Shown here one piece after another: positions 63,015-64,000 of a DNA stretch of 64,000 nucleotides. The notes under the pieces were generated by a model. That model saw nothing but the letters and a program-made list of their open reading frames with translations. It was not told the origin of the DNA and ran no database searches. The position numbers and the translations under genes are program-made. Origin of the DNA: Nanobdellota archaeon (GTDB lineage Archaea; Nanoarchaeota; Nanoarchaeia; Woesearchaeales; GW2011-AR9); the NCBI GenBank assembly GCA_002687775.1, contig NZBF01000010.1, positions 1 to 64,000 of the forward strand, read 5' to 3'. The stretch's first letter is position 1. Each line of letters starts with the position of its first letter.

Positions 63015-63952
63015 TGGAAAGAGAATTTATCAACCAGAAGACCAAAGAATGGCACATTAAGAATTACATAGAAAAGAGACTGAAACGAGTTGAATTAAGT
63101 CAAATTAGGTTGAAAAAGATTCCATTAGGTGAAAAAATCATAATTCAAACAAGCCGACCAAGTTTAGTTGTCGGATCTAAAGGTGCAAATATTCGAGATT
63201 TAACAAAGGAATTAAAGAAACATTTCAAACTGGAAAATCCGCAGATTGAAATTGTTGAAGTGAAAGATATTTTCCTTGATCCAAAAGTTGTCGCGGATCG
63301 TATGGTGTCAATGCTTGAAAGATACGGATCACAACGATTTAAAGGTGTGGGACATCGAATGATGGATAACATCATGCGCGCTGGTGCGTTAGGAGTTGAA
63401 ATAATCATGTCCGGGAAAATTCCAGGATCTCGAGCGAAAAGTTGGAGATTTTACCAGGGATATTTGAAAAAGTGTGGTGATATTGCCATAACGGGTGTAC
63501 GTACAGCACACCGATCAGCATTATTAAAAAGTGGAATTATTGGAATTAAAGTTAAAATTATGCCGCCTAACATTGTACTACCAGATCGAATCGAGATTAT
63601 CGGACCAGCGGTTGAAGAAGTTCAAGAAGAAAAAGTTGAAATCACTCAAGATACAAGTGAAGCGGAGGAAGTGGAAGCTATCAGAAGTGCTGAAGTGAAA
63701 CCGACTCAAGAAGGAAAAGCTGAAACTACGGAAGAACAACCTTCTGCAGAGACTAGTGAAGAAGTTGCAAAAGAAAGTGAAGTTGTACCTGAAGAAAATA
63801 CAGAACCTATTGCTGAAGAGCAACCTGCTGAGGAAAGTGAAGAACCAGCAAAAGAAACTGAAGCACCTGCTGAGGAAGAAGCATCTGAAGAAGAACCAGT
63901 TCCTGCTGAAGAGACAGTTGAGGAAGAAAAAACCGAGGAATCCAATGAGTAA
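63011..63952 (+). CDS. rps3: Ribosomal protein S3 with acidic tail
   Basis: 313 residues. KH domain about 20-95 (QTSRPSLVVGSKGANIRDLTKELKK); YGSQRFKGVGHRMMDNIMRAGALGVEIIMSGKIPGSRAKSWRFYQGYLKKCGD and IGIKVKIMPPNIVLPD complete the core (to about 205). The last 105 residues are acidic Glu/Pro/Ala/Thr. Part of the mRNA entry site. Confidence 0.95.
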   Translation: MMEREFINQKTKEWHIKNYIEKRLKRVELSQIRLKKIPLGEKIIIQTSRPSLVVGSKGANIRDLTKELKKHFKLENPQIEIVEVKDIFLDPKVVADRMVSMLERYGSQRFKGVGHRMMDNIMRAGALGVEIIMSGKIPGSRAKSWRFYQGYLKKCGDIAITGVRTAHRSALLKSGIIGIKVKIMPPNIVLPDRIEIIGPAVEEVQEEKVEITQDTSEAEEVEAIRSAEVKPTQEGKAETTEEQPSAETSEEVAKESEVVPEENTEPIAEEQPAEESEEPAKETEAPAEEEASEEEPVPAEETVEEEKTEESNE

Positions 63953-64000
63953 AGCAATGAAAGAATTACTTGGATTACAGGATGAAGAATTAGTAGCGCG
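63945..64000 (+). CDS. rpl29: Ribosomal protein L29, N-terminal part (cut by window edge)
   Basis: ATG 63945 overlaps the S3 stop; the visible MSKAMKELLGLQDEELVAR resembles the L29 N-terminus (K-L--M-DEEL), and L29 follows S3 in archaeal operons. The gene runs off the right edge. ATG 63957 is an alternative start. Confidence 0.75.
   Translation, partial: MSKAMKELLGLQDEELVA

Noticed and set aside
62537..63055. Ser-rich frame opposite the L22 tail
   Set aside because: Reverse complement of the Glu-rich tail; expected by composition.

Overview
The window is archaeal and AT-rich. It carries archaeal/eukaryotic-type ribosomal proteins (S19e, L39e, L31e, L35Ae, S3Ae and the L3-L4-L23-L2-S19-L22-S3-L29 run), a group II chaperonin (thermosome), fibrillarin and Nop5, Cbf5, HerA, a presenilin-type protease, type II methionine aminopeptidase and S-layer-glycan style sugar genes. 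Small compact genes, many secreted lipoproteins with short Cys-rich repeat modules, and fused metabolic enzymes suggest a DPANN archaeon (Woesearchaeota/Pacearchaeota-like). That placement is inference. Many genes have a TATA box 22-24 bases before the ATG, so leaderless transcripts look common.

Layout. 1-24.7 kb is a cell-surface region: glycosyltransferases, about eight lipoproteins (beta-propellers, beta-helix, MopE, thrombospondin type 3, FG-GAP), a deacetylase, and a glycan block. That block has a pyruvate kinase-ATP sulfurylase fusion, APS kinase, a sulfatase-like protein, an AglD-like membrane protein, DUF354, two UDP-sugar dehydrogenases and an epimerase. Together these could supply UDP-uronic acids and PAPS for a sulfated surface glycan; no sulfotransferase was recognised. 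24.7-31.4 kb holds toxin-antitoxin pairs, a lone 5S rRNA, a LAGLIDADG endonuclease, a GDP-mannose pyrophosphorylase-phosphomannomutase fusion, Nudix and MetAP. 31.4-43.8 kb holds hisS next to tRNA-His, a broken LAGLIDADG gene, the thermosome, a permease, HerA, presenilin and L35Ae. 43.8-47.5 kb is a threefold tandem two-gene membrane module, each copy with its own promoter. 47.5-64 kb is translation and ribosome biogenesis, ending inside L29.

Main points for a second look. (1) Three LAGLIDADG genes share an identical 20-bp quasi-palindrome upstream of their TATA boxes; two of them also share a folded-looking RNA leader running up to the Shine-Dalgarno, although their proteins differ. Two sit just after host stop codons, one of them splitting nop5 from fibrillarin. 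(2) The pyruvate kinase-ATP sulfurylase fusion keeps the catalytic residues of both halves. (3) Several ribosomal proteins have long acidic tails, and L31e and L22 share a 43-residue block with 41 identities despite many silent differences. (4) The triplicated membrane module. (5) Lipoprotein promoters with a triplet repeat between TATA box and start codon.
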